DNA of 64,000 nt from Manduca sexta (GCF_014839805.1 NC_051118.1:7060391-7124390), one strand, 5' to 3'; counted from the first letter of the stretch, positions 1 through 11,392 are shown. Program-made: numbers and translations. The notes: generated from the letters alone by a model not told the origin.

Positions 1-175
1 AAAAACATCGTGAGGAAACCTGCATATCTGAGAAGTTCTCTATTAGAATTTCGAAGGTGTGTGAAGTCTACCAATCCGCACTAGGCCAGCGTGGTGGACT
101 AAGGCCTAATCCCTCTCAGTAGTAGAGGAGGCCCGTGCTCAGCAGTGGGCAAGTATATAATACAGGGCTGATATT
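1..175 (+). repeat. SINE-A fragment (5' part outside window)
   Basis: This is the body and 3' end of the tRNA-derived SINE that recurs across the window. It matches the full-length copies at 9239 and 57338 from the conserved AACATCGTGAGGAAACCTGC block through AGTGGGCAAGTATATAATAC, and ends in an ATT-rich tail. The tRNA-like head would lie before base 1. Confidence 0.8.
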
Positions 176-520
176 ATTACTCTATATACCTGAGAATGGG
201 ACCAAACTCCTCACCAAGGAATCTAAAATTCAAAACACAAACACACAAAACTCATAAACAATACAAACGTGAGATGAATAGTACAAACAAAAGGCAAACA
301 TAAAAACTGCGTGACACGGAACGCAAGTATCACTTACTGTAACACGATAGACCTCTCGATGCATGTCTACATTATAATAAACTACGATTTGAAGAAAATA
401 TTATCATTGAACACATTGGTTTCGTAAATTTTGTCAAAATGAGTGTTAGCTGCATAGGAAAGACTTTTCTCCTTTCTACTTATCTGGATTAAAAAATAAC
501 ATAAATCATGTTAATTTGCA

Positions 521-715
521 TAATAATAATATCAGTCTTGTATTGTCCCACTGCTGGGCACGGTCCTCCTCTACTATCGGCCTTAGTCCACTACGTAGAC
601 TTCACAGATGCTCAAATTTCCTATAGAGAACTTCTTAGGTAAGTAGCTTTCTTCACGGTGTTTTTCTTCACCGTTAAAGCAAGAGATAATTCACAAAGTA
701 TTATTTAAAACAAAA
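521..715 (-). repeat. SINE-A body, head missing
   Basis: On the minus strand this reads from the segment just after the tRNA-like head to the ATT-rich tail, with several short deletions relative to 57338-57668. Its 5' side abuts the 3' A-rich end of the SINE-B copy at 758-1166, so the two together look like one composite unit. Confidence 0.7.
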
Positions 716-757
716 GAACACATCATTATTTAAAAAGGTCAGAGTGTGCTCTTGAGA

Positions 758-1166
758 TTATTTTTTTTGGATGCAGACCTCGCTTTCAGCTCCGGAGTAA
801 AACGGGGAATGAGATACTAGATTCCCCCGGCTTAGCGACTGCAGGATCCTGGAGAAAGAAGGGGAGGAGATAGTCAGAAAGGAAATGAAGGGGAAAGAAG
901 AAGGAACTATTTTTAGAATGTGCAGACAGGAGAACGAGGCGAAATGTTCGCGAGACCTTATAGGCCCCAATGTAATATACAACCATGAGGTAAATACACT
1001 CAACTGTGTGCCTAGGGCCATGATATCCCCCCGTGCATGGGCTTGCATTCGGTGAGAAGACCGAGCGCACAAGAATTGTCTAGGGAGGGAGCTTTTGGGA
1101 TTTGAACCTACGGACCTACGTCTCAGCAGTCCGTTCAACAACAAATTAGGCTATCGCCGCTCTAAA
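758..1166 (-). repeat. SINE-B, full copy with tRNA-like head
   Basis: The minus strand starts with GCGGCGATAGCCTAA (A-box region) and has the B box GGTTCAAATCCC about 50 bases on. It is then followed by a body unlike SINE-A (GTGCGCTCGGTC...GTCGCTAAGCC...) and an A-rich tail. The same body recurs at 42935-43235. Open frames across it (for example a 128-codon one) have no coding character and are by-products of the repeat. Confidence 0.7.
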
Positions 1167-1821
1167 GCTAATCTAAATCATGGTATAGATCCGTTTATAA
1201 GTTCTACATTTTTACCTTCAAAAAGCACATGTTTTCAAAAAAATTCTAGACATCAATGAAGCATCAACAACCAGTTCAAAACCAAACAAAACGAAAAAGC
1301 CGTCGGTAAGTGGCGTGGTGAGTTTTTATTCCATATTTGTGCCCATTGTTCTATCCGTTAATCTGTTTGTCCGTCCGTGCCGCGTCAATATTGTCTCGAT
1401 CGATTGTGTCTTTAATTTCGAGTGCTTTCGGACGGGTAAAATTGAGCTTGTTGACATTTTGTGTGTCATTTTTTTATTACTTATTATGTTAGATTTTTTT
1501 ATAATACAGTCTTTGATATATCATATTTTCGTCAATGGTGACACTGCCCTCTTGTGTTTGAAGTATTATAACTTTAAAGGTTTGGGTCAAATCTTCCTTG
1601 ACCAGAATTTATATTGAAGTAGAGGCTTTATATTTATTACTTCGAATAAAAAAAAATAGTATGAAATCCAGTTACTGCCATTAGTTATACGGTTTTAGCT
1701 CATTTTAAGACTCGATGCAAACAAAGTACACAAGCAATCATATTATTAACAGCCCAAAATTTTATTTAAGCAATAACTTCAAACCCTATTAGATGCAATT
1801 TATATTGCCTTGACCAAAACA
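1167..1821. other. No gene seen
   Basis: This is AT-rich sequence. A 100-codon open frame at 1315-1617 (+) is a hydrophobic, low-complexity translation with no recognisable motif, so I do not call it a gene. Confidence 0.5.
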
Positions 1822-1983
1822 TTATTCTCTATTCCAGTGTAAACTCGTAACGCGGCCGCGTTTTCTTCGTGAAATCAACGTGGAATGGTATTCTGGTTCT
1901 ATTTCTATCGTCTTAAACGTGACGTGCGTTACTTGCTTGTTAGGAACTATTAAAATAACGTGTACCATAGAGAATAAGGCCTC
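1822..1983. repeat. Small inverted-repeat element M1, copy 1
   Basis: The element begins TTATTCTCTAT and ends ATAGAGAATAAGGCC, giving short terminal inverted repeats. The interior matches, in opposite orientation, the element at 49343-49520. Shared blocks include GGAATGGTATTCTG, AACGTG and GCGGCCGCG. This is a non-autonomous DNA element (MITE-like). The class is unknown. Confidence 0.65.
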
Positions 1984-3529
1984 AAATATTCCTGCGTCCC
2001 GAGGCGTCATTTTATCGCCGGCTGTTGTTTGCGGCTAGTCCCAAACTGATGGTGTTTACTCAGCGCAGTTGTATACATTGCGTGCGATCACCCGGCATTC
2101 ACGATACTCGAAAATATCAGTGCTGTGGACTCATACACGGTTGATATCTTACTTCATTTCCCCGAAATTTTGTATACAAAATATAGGTAGGATTGTAGAG
2201 TGCAATAAATCGAAAATTGAAATTCAATATTTTTTTAAAAAGGGATCTTTGTGAGCTAGATAAAGAGATCAACTCAGTTAGGTTTTTTTAACAACCTAGT
2301 AATAATTATTTTTAATATATTTGATAAAAAAATTCGCTGATTTCAGTTTTGTACGATGTTATAATCTATATAGTAAATTTTGTTATAATATTATTTCTAA
2401 GGTAGCTGTCACAGCAGCGACGAGCAAGATTAGTTAATTAGCAGATAATGAATCGTGTTGCGTAAACATAATGTGATAGATAATATAGTGGTGCCGATGA
2501 ATGCTGCTGATATGCATTAATTAAATATATAATGGGGTATTTGACTACATTTTTAAATACATTTATCACAATGTATATTGTATGTTATCCAAAACAATAT
2601 GGAAAAAGAATTATGAAAAGCAACGTAATAGTTGATAAGTAATAAGGCTTTGAATTTTGGTGGAAGAGCTTGTTATAAAATAGCAGTAAGAGTAAGCCCT
2701 GAAGTCTCCGAGTATCACCGGCCATAGAAATGCTTTTGAGAAAGTAATAGCACGATAACCCCACCACGCCCCCACTTTTGCTTATTAGAATACTTTAATT
2801 ATTAAATAACTGTGTTATTTTTAAACCAATTTTGATGCTAATTTTACAGAAGAATTTCTTTTTTATTTTAAAATAATCTAAACAAATATATGAAAATACC
2901 CTACTATTATACAGAAAGGTTCCAGACCGCTTTTTCATCATAAATTAAGTTTTTATTTTTATTATATGGAATACTAACAGTTTTAAGACATTAAAGAGTA
3001 ATAACGATGTAGGTGAACAAATAGCCAATGACAAGTCTTCACTTATATAGATTGGTTGAAAGGAATGAAAACAGTTTAGAAAAGATTTAAATCAAATACT
3101 CATCTTATATATGTCCTTAATACAGTACACCTATTTGTTAATTTCGATCTAATTAAAAAAATTGGAAGACTATAACACCTCCTCTTAGAGGGAACAATGG
3201 TCAAAAATGATTCTTCAGAAAGATCTAGTTGGTGCCGTTTTTTCTCATATCTTTAATTTTACTATTATTATTTCAAGTTATAATATACAAAAAAATATCG
3301 AACGTCGCGTCATCGCTTCTTGTTTATTATGGGATAGGAGTCTAAAGTTATTTGCATAACGCACGTTGGCCACTTGGTCTATTATCTGTCAAGTTGGGAT
3401 CAATAACTAATTAAGACGTGATGTTTGTTCTATACACAGAATCCGTGGGAGTAATGAACTTATCCCACGTGATTTGTACCGCGTCGGACATTCCTGGGAC
3501 CCGGTGGCGAACGGTGAATTATTCGAAAG
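1984..3529. other. No gene seen
   Basis: This is AT-rich unique-looking sequence. It contains only short unsupported open frames and no repeat that I could match elsewhere in the window. Confidence 0.5.
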
Positions 3530-3735
3530 GGAACCCAATACAATATACAGGTATATGTATACATGCTATCTGCAAATCGTTCTAATGATAATAAGATTCT
3601 ACATAAGAGAAGTCGGCAGGAATCGGGTAAGAAATCCGATACAACATATAGGTATATGCATAAATGCTATCTGCAAATCGTAATGATAATTAGATTATAC
3701 GTTAATTATACATAAGGGAAGCAGGAGTCGGGAAT
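3530..3735. repeat. Two-unit tandem duplication, about 101 bp
   Basis: GGTATATG at 3550 recurs at 3651. The flanking sequence, including TGCTATCTGCAAATCG and the later ACATAAG...GG...GAGTCGGG, repeats with a few indels. A 69-codon open frame spans it but follows the repeat and is not convincing coding sequence. Confidence 0.7.
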
Positions 3736-3782
3736 GGACCCTTCGCCTATGCTGGGACTGCCACTTGATCGAATCGGTATTC

Positions 3783-3930
3783 GCTATAGGAATTTAGAGG
3801 GTGTGTGAAGTCTACCAATCCGCACTAGGCCAGCGTGGTGGACTAAGGCCTTATCCTTCTGAGTAGTAGCGGAGACCCGTGCCTAGCTGTGGGACAGTAT
3901 ATAATACACGGCTGATATTCTTATTATTAC
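3783..3930 (+). repeat. SINE-A, 5'-truncated
   Basis: This is the 3' half of SINE-A, from GGTGTGTGAAGTCTACC to the ATATAATAC...CTGATATT tail. It starts in the middle of the body, as is usual for target-primed 5' truncation. Confidence 0.8.
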
Positions 3931-6220
3931 ATTTGGATTAATAATAATACTTTTTAATTAATAGAAAATATAATTACTGAAGTAATATTCAGCAATTATA
4001 CATGATGTATTATTTCCTTGAGCTTCTTTCGGCGAGGCACAGTAAAAATACCAACATAGGAAAACTGTGAAATTTATGAAGAATACATATATACTATAAT
4101 CGTTACAATTATGCCGGACTATCAGAGCTTCTTCAAACTACAAGATGCTTGTCATTCCTATATTTTTTATTTTCTATTAGCTTGCATCATAAATTCTAGA
4201 CATTTTATTTAAGAGATCATTTATCCCGAACTACTATTAACTTAAACGAATTCACCAAAACAATTCTATTTTTAAACTTAAACTTGGAACGTTAAAGAAA
4301 AAAGTTTTTAAGCTTTTTTACCCCATAAAAATAGGGAAGGTGCTTCCTAAAAGGTTTCACGGTGTACATTTCCCATTGTTTTTTAAAAACAGCCCCGCGG
4401 AAGGGTTGGGAAGCCGCACAAATTAAAGTTCCTTTTTATTTTGTAAACAGGTTGAACAATTTACGTTTTTTCGTGTTTGAACGAGCAATATACCTAGCGA
4501 GACGCGTAGCAACAATTTTTATTGTACGTAATTAAATGATCTATCATTCTGTTGTAAGTGCATTTAACATAACATAATTGTGATAAACTAGAATCCTTTA
4601 GAGGTCTGTGTTCAGCAGTGGGCTTCCTAAATCAGCTGATTATGATCATAAGCCCATTTGCTTTGTCGATTTTATGCCCATCACAATAACAAAGCACAGA
4701 CAAAAATAATTAAAGCTATGGTCTCTATATAAAATGATCCCATACATGAAGAATATTAGCATAGCGTGGTTCTCATGATTTACTTTGAGCGGTATATTAG
4801 AACAAATAGTACGTAGGCAATCTCTATCATGTTAGTCTACGTACCCAATAGATTACATCTATTACCGAAAAACTGCAGACAAATAAAAAAAATATCTAAG
4901 TCCCACAATTGTACAATACTCATAATAAGAAACGAAATGAACACGAAAAGTGATACATTTTGAAATGTAGCCGAGCGTAAAGTTTTTCTTGTACATTTTG
5001 GCGCCAATAACAATGGCGGCCATATTGTCGTTGAGTACGCAATTATAATGTCAATGTGTCCTTCAAGTGTTCTTGTTACACTTTTACTTAAATAAGAATG
5101 TTTTCTCTCGATCTTTAAGTATGTCACCGGTATTTAGTATGATATTATATTTGAATTATTCACATTACTTAATATTTACCTTGTCAATTGGTACTTGTTT
5201 ACCACTATATTAAAAACAGCTCCGGCGTTTTATAAAAAATATTATTTACTAATTTGCACTTTATATACAAAAGTATATCAGCGGCTTTAATACCAAAGGC
5301 ATTTTCTCCCAATCGACATTATCGTGGTACAGAACTAAATAAGATGGGTAGATTATTATTTGTAAGTATTTTGTACCTAACTTGATCTGGGTAATGTCCA
5401 CTCTAGCAAAAATATGTCATATTTAGTAGCTCTTTCTGAGAATTAGTATTTTGGTTTCAGCCAGTGTAAGTACAGTCAGTCTGGAACTAGCTGAACAAAT
5501 TCAAAACTTCGAATCGCCTTTAAACTTTTGCGTGCTTATCAACAATAGTTTTTATTAACTAAAAAACCTGAAAGATGATTACTTTATTTTAGATAGAAAC
5601 AAAATAAGATTTACGTTAATGTGCAGAAGAGTTTTAAAGTTAGTAATATAATCAACTAATTTTGTGTCTGATCAAATTTTAAAAAATCCCCCGTCACGCA
5701 GTTTTGCTTAAGTTGTTTGCCGGCTATTGAAAGTAAAATAGACCAGCATAATTCTGTCGACTGTCAGGAACGCGAGGACATTCGTTAGTCCATCGAATTC
5801 CATTGTCAAAAGCATTATACTCCAACATTTATAATATCAAGTATCAAAATGCATTTTCTTACACAATGTCAAAGTTTTTGTGGCACATTTAAGGTTGCGT
5901 AACCCAGAATTTTGGCGCCATTTGCGTTTAGTCACTGCTATTACCAATTTCAGGGTAGAATGAGCGCATTGTGAGATGAAAAGTACTTAAGTTACACTTT
6001 CGCGTATCACAGACGATTTATTTTGTAAAGAAAGTTTTTACCACCGGTCATGTTAATAGCTATAATACTGCAGAATAGGTAGAACTCAAATTAGTTGGTT
6101 CCATACGCTATCGACTATTGAAATGCAAAAAAATCGAAAAAATTGACTAGTTTCAAAAACATAAAAATGTGCAGAATCGCAACTGGAATTAACGAATTAA
6201 ATTAATTAATCGCATACTTG
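3931..6220. other. No gene seen
   Basis: This is AT-rich sequence. Fragments near 4605-4660 vaguely resemble the CAGCAGTGGGC segment of SINE-A. The longest open frame (4837-5127, minus, 96 codons) has no domain, no splice context and no homology that I recognise. Confidence 0.45.
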
Positions 6221-6224
6221 GTAG

Positions 6225-6680
6225 GACTAGGCAGAGACTTACTGGTGGTAGGTCTCACATATGTGAGAGTCCGCCTGGGTAGGTACAACCGTAATATCTA
6301 TTTCTGCCGCCAAGCTGCAGTGTGTAGTCACTGTTGTGTTCCGCTTTGAAGGACATTGTAGCCAGTGTAACTACTAGACATAATGAGACAACACCTCTTG
6401 TCTCAGGATGGCAAGCGCAGTGGAATACCAAACAATACTTTGTAATTCAAGGTGTTGGATGGTGTTTGTACTGTTTATGGATGGTCATATTGCTTACCAT
6501 CAGGCGAACGGCAAGCTCGTCTCGTCATTCAAAGAAGTAGAAAAAATAAAGAGAGACTATCCTACCTTCACATCCACCACTGCAACTCCTGTAAGTCAGG
6601 AGCAACAGCTGGAATGACTCCAAGCGGTGTAACATTACGGAGTATGCAAATACAGATTTGCAATTGCAAATTATTTTGTT
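6225..6680 (+). repeat. Family F repeat (LINE 3'-end-like), longest copy
   Basis: It shares a long stretch with 17385-17700 and 24836-25130, including AGTCCGCCTGGGTAGGTAC, CTATTTCTGCCGCCAAG, GGAATACCAAACAATACTTT and AACGGCAAGCTCGTCTCGTC. The style resembles the 3' region of lepidopteran non-LTR retrotransposons such as BMC1-type elements. That assignment is inference. The overlapping small open frames are by-products. A 3' extension (AGAGAGACT...CCACCACTGCAACTCC) matches 10920-11000. Confidence 0.65.
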
Positions 6681-7114
6681 AAACATTTACCCGATGAGTA
6701 TTGAACACAGGAACCCTATACAACCACTAAACCATGAAGACGTCTTCAAAAGATAGCACACCAGCACAATAGTAATGCAACATAAAAATAACAATTGAAA
6801 GTGAGTTGACAAGTTGCACGAGCGGTGTCGCGAAAGTGTCATAATGTTCGAAACTCAACACTAAATGCATTCGCCGTGTCATGGAATAATAGTCCTAAAA
6901 TGTAAGGTAGAGTTATGCAATATGATTAATTTCGGAGAATGGGATTTTTAATACGTCATTATTTAGAACCAGCAGTGTCGTGTGTACGGAGACAAGATGT
7001 CGGCCGACACTTGTCAACAATTGCGTTCATCGTGTGGTAGTATAATAGAATCTAGTTTAAAATTAAAGACAGTGGCGTTACACCATTGAGACGATTGATT
7101 TTGAACACTGAACT
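6681..7114. other. No gene seen
   Basis: AT-rich spacer. I see no open frame or repeat that I can support. Confidence 0.5.
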
Positions 7115-7262
7115 ACTGAACACGGGCCTCTTCTACTACTGAGAGGAATTAGACCTAAGTCGATTAGATTCGCCTAGTGGTTGACAGACTTCACATTCAA
7201 ATTTCTTACGTACGTCTCCTCACGATGTTTTCTCGTTAAAGCGATAGATAATTAATAAATAA
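7115..7262 (-). repeat. SINE-A, degraded
   Basis: On the plus strand it reads GAACACGGGCCTC...ACTGAGAGGAATTAG...GACTTCACA...CACGATGTTTTC...TTAAAGCGATAGATAATT. This is the minus-strand SINE-A body with many substitutions. The maT element starts 28 bp further on. Confidence 0.7.
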
Positions 7263-7289
7263 CCGTATTTAACTTTATTAAACAATATA

Positions 7290-7316
7290 CCTAGTCTAGC
7301 CATAAATATTGTAATA
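7290..7316 (+). repeat. maT terminal inverted repeat, left
   Basis: It begins CCTAGTCTAGCCATAAATAT. It pairs with 8570-8596, whose reverse complement begins CTTAGTCTGGCCATAAATAC. It is preceded by TA. Confidence 0.85.
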
Positions 7317-7413
7317 AAGAAAAAAGAAAATTGTTAACTGCAAATAACATTTATTACTTTTACAGTGTGTCAGTTTAATACATAAATATAAAACAATTAA
7401 AAATATAAAAAGC

Positions 7414-8454
7414 TTATTCGAAGTGGTCTCCATTGGCTGCAATACAGTCCTTTAAACGATGAGGCCAGTTATCAATAGAAGCACGCACTCTTTCCATGGG
7501 AAAATTCTTCACTGCCAATCGTATAGATTGTTTTAGGGACTCCAAATTATCATGGCGTTTAGAGCAAGCTGTACTCTCTAAAACTGACCACAAATCATAA
7601 TCCAGCGGATTAAGATCGGGACTAGACGACGGCCAGTCTTCAGCTCTGATGAAGTCCGAAACGTTCGATTCCAACCAAGACTGCGTGGACCGAGCTTTAT
7701 GACCCGGCGCCGAGTCTTGCTGGAAGGACCATACTTGGTTATTGAACATGGTGATGTTAAGGGGCTTAACTACCTTCTCAAGAATGGTATCTTGATACAC
7801 TTGTGCCGATGTTTTGATACCTTTTTCACAAAAATATGGCTCAGTCACTCCTTCATAGCTAACACCCCACCAAACCATCACTGAAGTCGGATAATGTCCA
7901 CGTTGCACTCTGTCGACTAATTGGGAAGCTTCCTTAGAGCTTTGAGCATAAATACGGTCATTTTGTTTGTTAAAATGTTGCTCAATTGTAAAAATTTTCT
8001 CATCCGTAAACAAAATTTTTCTGTGACCTCCCTTTGCGTACCGCTTCAGTAGTTGTTTCGATTTTACCACCCTATTCTTCTTTAAATTATCAGTTAAGAA
8101 ATGGCCAGTGCGTCTCTTATAGGCTGCAAGTCCTAAGTCATCTTTTAAAATACGCGACATGGTTCTAGGTGCTATCTTCATTTCCCGAGATAAAATCTTT
8201 TGCTTTCGGACAGGATTTCTTCGAATTCTTTCCCTTACTGCTTTGACCACCTTTTTCGTACGAACACTACGTGGACGGCCAGATCTTTTTCTGTCACAAA
8301 CAGAGGAGGTCTCATTGTACCTATTAATAGCCCGGTACACAAACATTTTACTAATACCAAGTGTATGGAGAGTTTTAAAAATTGCATTTGGCTCCATACC
8401 TACTTTGTGTAATGCTATCACAGCGATTCGGTTCTCTTTATCACCCCACACCAT
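7414..8454 (-). CDS. maT-family transposase (DD37D), intact
   Basis: This is a cut-and-paste transposase of the mariner/Tc1 superfamily, about 346 residues, which matches the family's usual length. I chose the ATG at 8454 (MVWGDKENR) over one 18 codons upstream because the extra residues are hydrophobic and atypical. An N-terminal helix-turn-helix (about residues 8-48) is followed by a GRPR hook (59-62) and a second DNA-binding helical region (about 85-125). The catalytic domain has Asp151 (in LFTDEKIF), Asp247 (in FQQDSAPGHKA) and Asp285 (in SPDLNPLDY). The 37-residue gap between the last two defines maT. The frame fills most of the element between its terminal repeats. All three catalytic residues are present and there is no break, so activity is possible but unproven. 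Confidence 0.93.
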   Translation of the reverse strand: MVWGDKENRIAVIALHKVGMEPNAIFKTLHTLGISKMFVYRAINRYNETSSVCDRKRSGRPRSVRTKKVVKAVRERIRRNPVRKQKILSREMKIAPRTMSRILKDDLGLAAYKRRTGHFLTDNLKKNRVVKSKQLLKRYAKGGHRKILFTDEKIFTIEQHFNKQNDRIYAQSSKEASQLVDRVQRGHYPTSVMVWWGVSYEGVTEPYFCEKGIKTSAQVYQDTILEKVVKPLNITMFNNQVWSFQQDSAPGHKARSTQSWLESNVSDFIRAEDWPSSSPDLNPLDYDLWSVLESTACSKRHDNLESLKQSIRLAVKNFPMERVRASIDNWPHRLKDCIAANGDHFE

Positions 8455-8569
8455 TTTAATATCGCAAAATATTTTACAATGTATTGGCGCCAAAATGAGA
8501 AAACACAATGAACAATCGTATAAAAATGACAGATTCGAAATTCAAATGTAATATTTTTTTATAATTAAG

Positions 8570-8596
8570 TGTAACAGTATTTATGGCCAGACTAAG
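8570..8596 (-). repeat. maT terminal inverted repeat, right
   Basis: It reads TGTAACAGTATTTATGGCCA then GACTAAG on the plus strand and is followed by TA. It is the partner of the repeat at 7290-7316. Confidence 0.85.
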
Positions 8597-8603
8597 TAAT
8601 AAC

Positions 8604-8760
8604 AATACGAAAGCCGTCGGTTTGTACTGCGTGAAGTGGAACAGACAAGCAGGAGAGCAGCGCGGGTAGGAGCTGTCTGTAACTCGACACCGGCCCCCGC
8701 GCCCCGCACCGCCGCCAACCCCCGACGGAACCCGCACTCGCTCGATATTCTGATGTGATG
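8604..8760. other. GC-rich patch of unknown role
   Basis: This stretch is much richer in G+C and CpG than its surroundings (for example CCGGCCCCCGCGCCCCGCAC). In this AT-rich genome such patches often mark first exons or promoters, but I see no start codon with a supported frame or donor. The minus-strand open frame through it is Gly/Arg-rich and unconvincing. Confidence 0.3.
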
Positions 8761-9238
8761 TGTTTATGCGAGATGGACTTGTGCTATGGTTAACGGTTGC
8801 AAAATTAGAGATATGTTATTATAAAAGAAATGTAGGTTAATTTAATTATAATTTTTATCGATTAGAGTTGATGGCTTGAACATAAATTTTAATTCAAGTA
8901 AATTATATTTTTTTAAATGATTACTTCAAACATACCTTTATTATTATTTCAAAACAACATACCTATGTTTTGAAAACTTAAACGTTAAGAAATATTGATC
9001 GATGTTATGGTAGACTATACAATATAGGACAAGCACCAAAAAAAGCATCATGATTAAAGCAAACAGCGAGATTTTTTTTACAAAAATTTGTACTACATGC
9101 TTGAATTTAGGACAGTTTATAGCCGCAAAACTTTAAAATCAACAAGTTGTATGTGGAATAATATTATGTGTTTAAGAATGTACCTAATGGTTAGACTTGT
9201 GTTACAGTTTATACGCAGGTAATGAACACATTACACAT
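8761..9238. other. No gene seen
   Basis: AT-rich spacer without recognisable features. Confidence 0.5.
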
Positions 9239-9556
9239 GCGACGATAGCCTAGTTGGGTGTGGAACGGACTGCCAAGACGAATGTCCGCAGGTTCAAATT
9301 TTAAGGACACACCTGGGACTTTTGCTAAAATTATCTGTGTATTCTTTATGAATTATCGCTTGCTTTAACGAAAGATAACATCATGAGAAAACCTGCATAC
9401 TTGAGAAGTTCTCTGTAGGAATTTTGAGCATGTGTGAAGTCTAGCAACCCGTACTAGGCCAGCGTAGAGAACTAAGGCCTAGTCCCTCTTAGTAGTAGAG
9501 GAGGCCCGAGCCCAGCAGTGGGACAGTATATAATACAATAGGCTGATACTAATAAT
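9239..9556 (+). repeat. SINE-A, full length
   Basis: The tRNA-like head has an A box (GATAGCCTAGTTGGGTGTGG) and a B box (GGTTCAAATTT), followed by the body (TTTAACGAAAGATAACATC...ACTAAGGCC...AGTGGGACAGTATATAATAC) and a short ATT-rich tail. RNA polymerase III promoter boxes at this spacing mark it as a tRNA-derived SINE. It has small differences from the copy at 57338. Confidence 0.85.
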
Positions 9557-10024
9557 AAACACATCCATCATTCTCAACTCGCATCAATCTAAAATTCTTG
9601 GTTCCCTACAAATAAACCGTCCATGACAAGGTGCAGAGCCGCCCGTACAATCACTTACGCAATTGTTTAAACAATGGCCAGTAATAAAATATCGTATTAC
9701 CACAATTAAATGAGCATCCTGTACCCCGGCCAATGTGCCCCATTGTCCCCGTCTCCCCACCCCGTAGCGTTGCGCTTTTGGGGCACTTTTTATTGAGGGG
9801 TGTGGGGAAATCTGGTTCGAATTTGCAAATGTAACTTGATTGTTGAATGTACGGGTAGGCCTAAATAGATGGTGAATGTAGAATGTTTAGCATAATCTGG
9901 AGTGTAATAATACTTACAGACTTCAGGACACTGTGAGCTCATTCTGCGTAGATCGGAACGCCAACAGCTAAAATTTAAAAAAAGTTGTATAATCGTAAAA
10001 TGTAGATATTGTAACTTTGACTTT
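9557..10024. other. No gene seen
   Basis: Spacer with a locally C-rich patch near 9720-9770. The minus-strand open frame at 9790-10071 runs into a family D repeat and is not supported. Confidence 0.45.
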
Positions 10025-10340
10025 ACGGATGAACAACACCTCAGTCCCCCCCGTGACCATGAAGGCTGCAAAGTCTTCGAAACGTCGGGAGAAAATAAAA
10101 TACTAACACCGCGATAGAATCCGAAAATTAGTGTAATTTCACTGGAGTATAATAATTTCTTATATTTACGCCAATGTTAGACATTAAAATTAAACTATTT
10201 TAAAGCCTTTTTTAAAGCTTTTGTGGTTATGTCCCTCCGTGATCATAAAGGCTGCAAAGTCTTCGAAACATCAAGAGAAAATTAAAATATAAAAACTGCT
10301 TTAAAATCCGAAAATACTTTAATTTTAATAATCTGGATTG
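10025..10340 (+). repeat. Family D repeat, two adjacent copies
   Basis: Two units share CGTGA(C/T)CATAAAGGCTGCAAAG, TCTTCGAAAC and AATCCGAAAAT. The first is followed by a TTTACGCCAATGTTAGACATT segment. Other copies are at 13195, 36600 (minus), 39200 and 47752. This is a dispersed non-coding repeat with unknown mobilisation. Confidence 0.65.
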
Positions 10341-10869
10341 TTATCACCGCGGGTTTTCAGATGACATTTTTAACTGACTTCAAAAAGAATTTACTTATTA
10401 TGTCGTGATTTTTTCAATATAAGTAATTCTTCTATAAATAGATGTAGTGTTACAAACATGCTCAGGTCAGGGTAAAAATTTCATCAAAAAGTTCAGCATT
10501 TTTTTGCGTTTAGTTGTTATAATCGTCCAAATACCTTTAAATTTTCGCTTTGCATATTAACAAGAAGACCAAAATTGTAAGGGAAATATAGCCAACTAGC
10601 TGCGCCCAGGAAATCAGTGTGCCACAAAGTTTTTTTCGTGTAAATCCCGACCCACGAGATTTTTTATAACCACGCAACCTTTTCAACAGTAATCGTTATA
10701 TTCCAGTCAATTTAAATAAAACCGTAAAGTACTATTAACTTCAACCTTCCTCAAGAATTGCACTATGTTTTAGTAAACCCGTACACAAATCCGTTCAATA
10801 GATTTTGAGAAAATCGATCACATACGGACAGCTTCTGGGGACTTTGTTTTATAATATGTATAACTTCAA
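10341..10869. other. No gene seen
   Basis: AT-rich spacer without a supported feature. Confidence 0.5.
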
Positions 10870-11035
10870 TCAAGTAAATCTAGCAAACAGAGACACTTTC
10901 CCGCCCTCACACCCACCACTACAACTCAAATCTAGTAAACAGAGAGACTTTCCCGCCCTCACACCCACCACTACAACTCCTGTAAGCCAGGATCAGCAGT
11001 GGCACGCATTATGACACCGAGCAGTGAAGCGAGTG
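10870..11035 (+). repeat. Family F 3' fragment with internal tandem duplication
   Basis: A block of about 55-60 bp containing ACTTTCCCGCCCTCACACCC and ACCACTACAACTC occurs twice back to back (10890-10930 and 10940-10980). It is followed by CTGTAAGCCAGGATCAGCAG, matching the extension at 6545-6640. The 69-codon open frame here is a by-product. Confidence 0.65.
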
Positions 11036-11392
11036 TCAGGGAAAACTAATTTGTCATTATCCCGCAACGAAATCAAATAGAAATATATAGGAGTTGGAAA
11101 TGTTTATTGTCCACTTCCCTCCATAGCAAATATAATAAACAGTTGAAAATCCCTCACATCCAGTCATCCATAATCCACCAGAACCAAAAATATCATGTAA
11201 CAAAATGGTTATAAACCGGGATAAAATCGGATTCAGTGCGGCCCGGTGGCCCGAGGCCGATGACGTGGAAACGACAAAAAATAATGCAAAACGAGTGCTC
11301 CAGTTTTTTGTTGACTGATTTTTACTTAAAACTGCTGTTTGGTTTGTGTGCAGTCATGCAATCTTGGTAATAATACGGCATTTTGATTCCCT
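11036..11392. other. No gene seen
   Basis: Spacer with a short GC-richer segment near 11240-11275. No open frame is supported. Confidence 0.45.

Larger units (their letters stand above)
7290..8596 (-). mobile_element. Complete maT (DD37D) mariner-type transposon
   Basis: The element is 1307 bp, bounded by terminal inverted repeats and flanked on each side by TA (7288-7289 and 8597-8598), the target duplication typical of the IS630-Tc1-mariner superfamily. Inside is one uninterrupted transposase frame on the minus strand. The aspartate spacing (37 residues between the second and third catalytic Asp) places it in the maT group known from moths. The element has no internal stops or frameshifts. 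The two ends differ at about 4 of 26 positions, so it is not brand new. Confidence 0.88.

Noticed and set aside
758..1144. 128-codon minus-strand open frame
   Set aside because: It coincides exactly with SINE-B, whose tRNA-like head and second copy at 42935 explain the sequence. The translation has no domain.
6334..6682. Three overlapping small plus-strand open frames
   Set aside because: They lie inside the family F repeat and are broken in its other two copies.
8474..8737. 87-codon minus-strand open frame across the maT right end
   Set aside because: It runs across the transposon boundary and terminal repeat, so cannot be an ancestral gene.
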